Shown here one piece after another: positions 63,815-64,000 of a stretch of DNA of 64,000 bases. The translations under genes and the position numbers were made by a program. The notes below the pieces were generated by a model that did no database searches, was not told the origin of the DNA, and worked only from the letters and a program-made list of their open reading frames with translations. The DNA is from SAR324 cluster bacterium (GTDB lineage: Bacteria; SAR324; XYD2-FULL-50-16). Numbering within the stretch: the stretch's first letter is position 1; the number at the start of each line of letters is the position of its first letter. The DNA lies in NCBI GenBank assembly GCA_028282885.1, contig JANQGX010000012.1, positions 340,261 to 404,260 on the forward strand. Direction: 5' to 3'.

Positions 63815-63937
63815 AACCGTGAAAAATCTCTCAATCGAAACTGGATCCTGTTAATTCCATTTCAGAACTTGTATTATAACCAAAGCGTTAAGCTTATATA
63901 CACTTAGTGCTCTAGGTCATAAATTCGGTGACGTATT
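63815..63937. other. intergenic region upstream of the acylase gene
   Basis: About 120 bp, A/T-rich, promoter material expected; no elements identified. Confidence 0.2.
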
Positions 63938-64000
63938 TTAAGCGGCCAAACTTGGCTTGTCTTTGATTTTGGATAAAACATCGGCCAAATCCTTCCGGGT
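63938..64000 (-). CDS. possible C-terminus of a gene beyond the right edge
   Basis: On the minus strand an open frame enters from the edge and ends at the TAA at 63938-63940 (TRKDLADVLSKIKDKPSLAA). Composition is coding-like, but only 20 residues are visible, so neither reality nor identity can be settled. Confidence 0.3.
   Translation of the reverse strand, partial: TRKDLADVLSKIKDKPSLAA

Noticed and set aside
1..64000. tRNA, rRNA, CRISPR array, insertion sequence or prophage
   Set aside because: No cloverleaf consensus, no regularly spaced repeat array, no transposase or integrase reading frame was seen anywhere in the window by eye.

Overview
The window looks like chromosome of an anaerobic, probably sulfate-reducing member of the Desulfobacterota (former Deltaproteobacteria). 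The main evidence is a complete Hmc-type transmembrane redox complex (16-haem cytochrome, ferredoxin subunit, NrfD-like, tiny membrane subunit, NarI-like, HdrD-like) at 43269-49411. Supporting signs are haemerythrin proteins, including a chemoreceptor-haemerythrin fusion, a small CbiX-type chelatase, a corrinoid/URO-D-type methyltransferase homologue, and many PAS histidine kinases and FCD-type GntR regulators. No rRNA, tRNA, CRISPR array, transposase or phage gene was recognised.

Layout. 1-3203: three two-component proteins (receiver-kinase, receiver with unknown output, receiver with RsbW-like ATPase). 3715-10459: minus-strand operon for a tripartite tricarboxylate (TTT) transporter with an aminotransferase, a threonine-synthase-like PLP enzyme and a GntR regulator. 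11482-17647: a second, plus-strand TTT operon with an AtuA/DUF1446 + DUF4387 pair and a GntR regulator, preceded by a sigma70-like promoter carrying four 8-bp GTATACNA repeats at the predicted start of transcription. 17648-18541: gene-poor stretch, possibly a decayed gene. 18542-24071: GntR regulator coupled to a DMT exporter, a CobW GTPase coupled to a URO-D/double-thioredoxin fusion, DUF924 and a VOC protein. 24390-30840: chemoreceptor-haemerythrin, CbiX, class II fumarase/aspartase, M20 amidohydrolase, bacteriohaemerythrin. 31270-36819: ABC exporter pair, methyltransferase, 7TMR-DISM kinase, small secreted protein. 36998-42084: third TTT operon with an M29-aminopeptidase-like enzyme and a HutC-type GntR regulator. 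42259-55555: UspA, the hmc operon and its presumed regulatory block. 55613-64000: truncated YeeE fragment, HAD phosphatase, sn-glycerol-1-phosphate dehydrogenase, GlxA-type AraC regulator, VOC protein, dihydroorotate-dehydrogenase-like flavoprotein, penicillin-acylase-like hydrolase and the tail of one further gene.

The most striking structure is at 49448-55555. A PAS histidine kinase and a sigma54 activator lie back to back between two near-identical control regions. Each region has a -24/-12 promoter (TTGGCA[C/T]ATATTGTGCT), a CCTGAGACA box about 100 bp upstream and a TGTCTCGTGTCTC-type element about 230 bp upstream. One drives the hmc operon leftwards, the other drives two stand-alone response regulators rightwards, and the first gene of each transcript encodes a paralogous 71-72-residue protein of unknown function. 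The activator has no receiver domain; its N-terminus is a low-molecular-weight-phosphatase/ArsC-like fold that has lost the catalytic Cys and Arg. I read this as a dedicated sigma54 regulon controlling periplasm-to-membrane electron transfer.

Limits: all calls are from reading the sequence by eye; no database search, alignment software or RNA folding was run. Domain borders are approximate, and transporter substrates are unknown.
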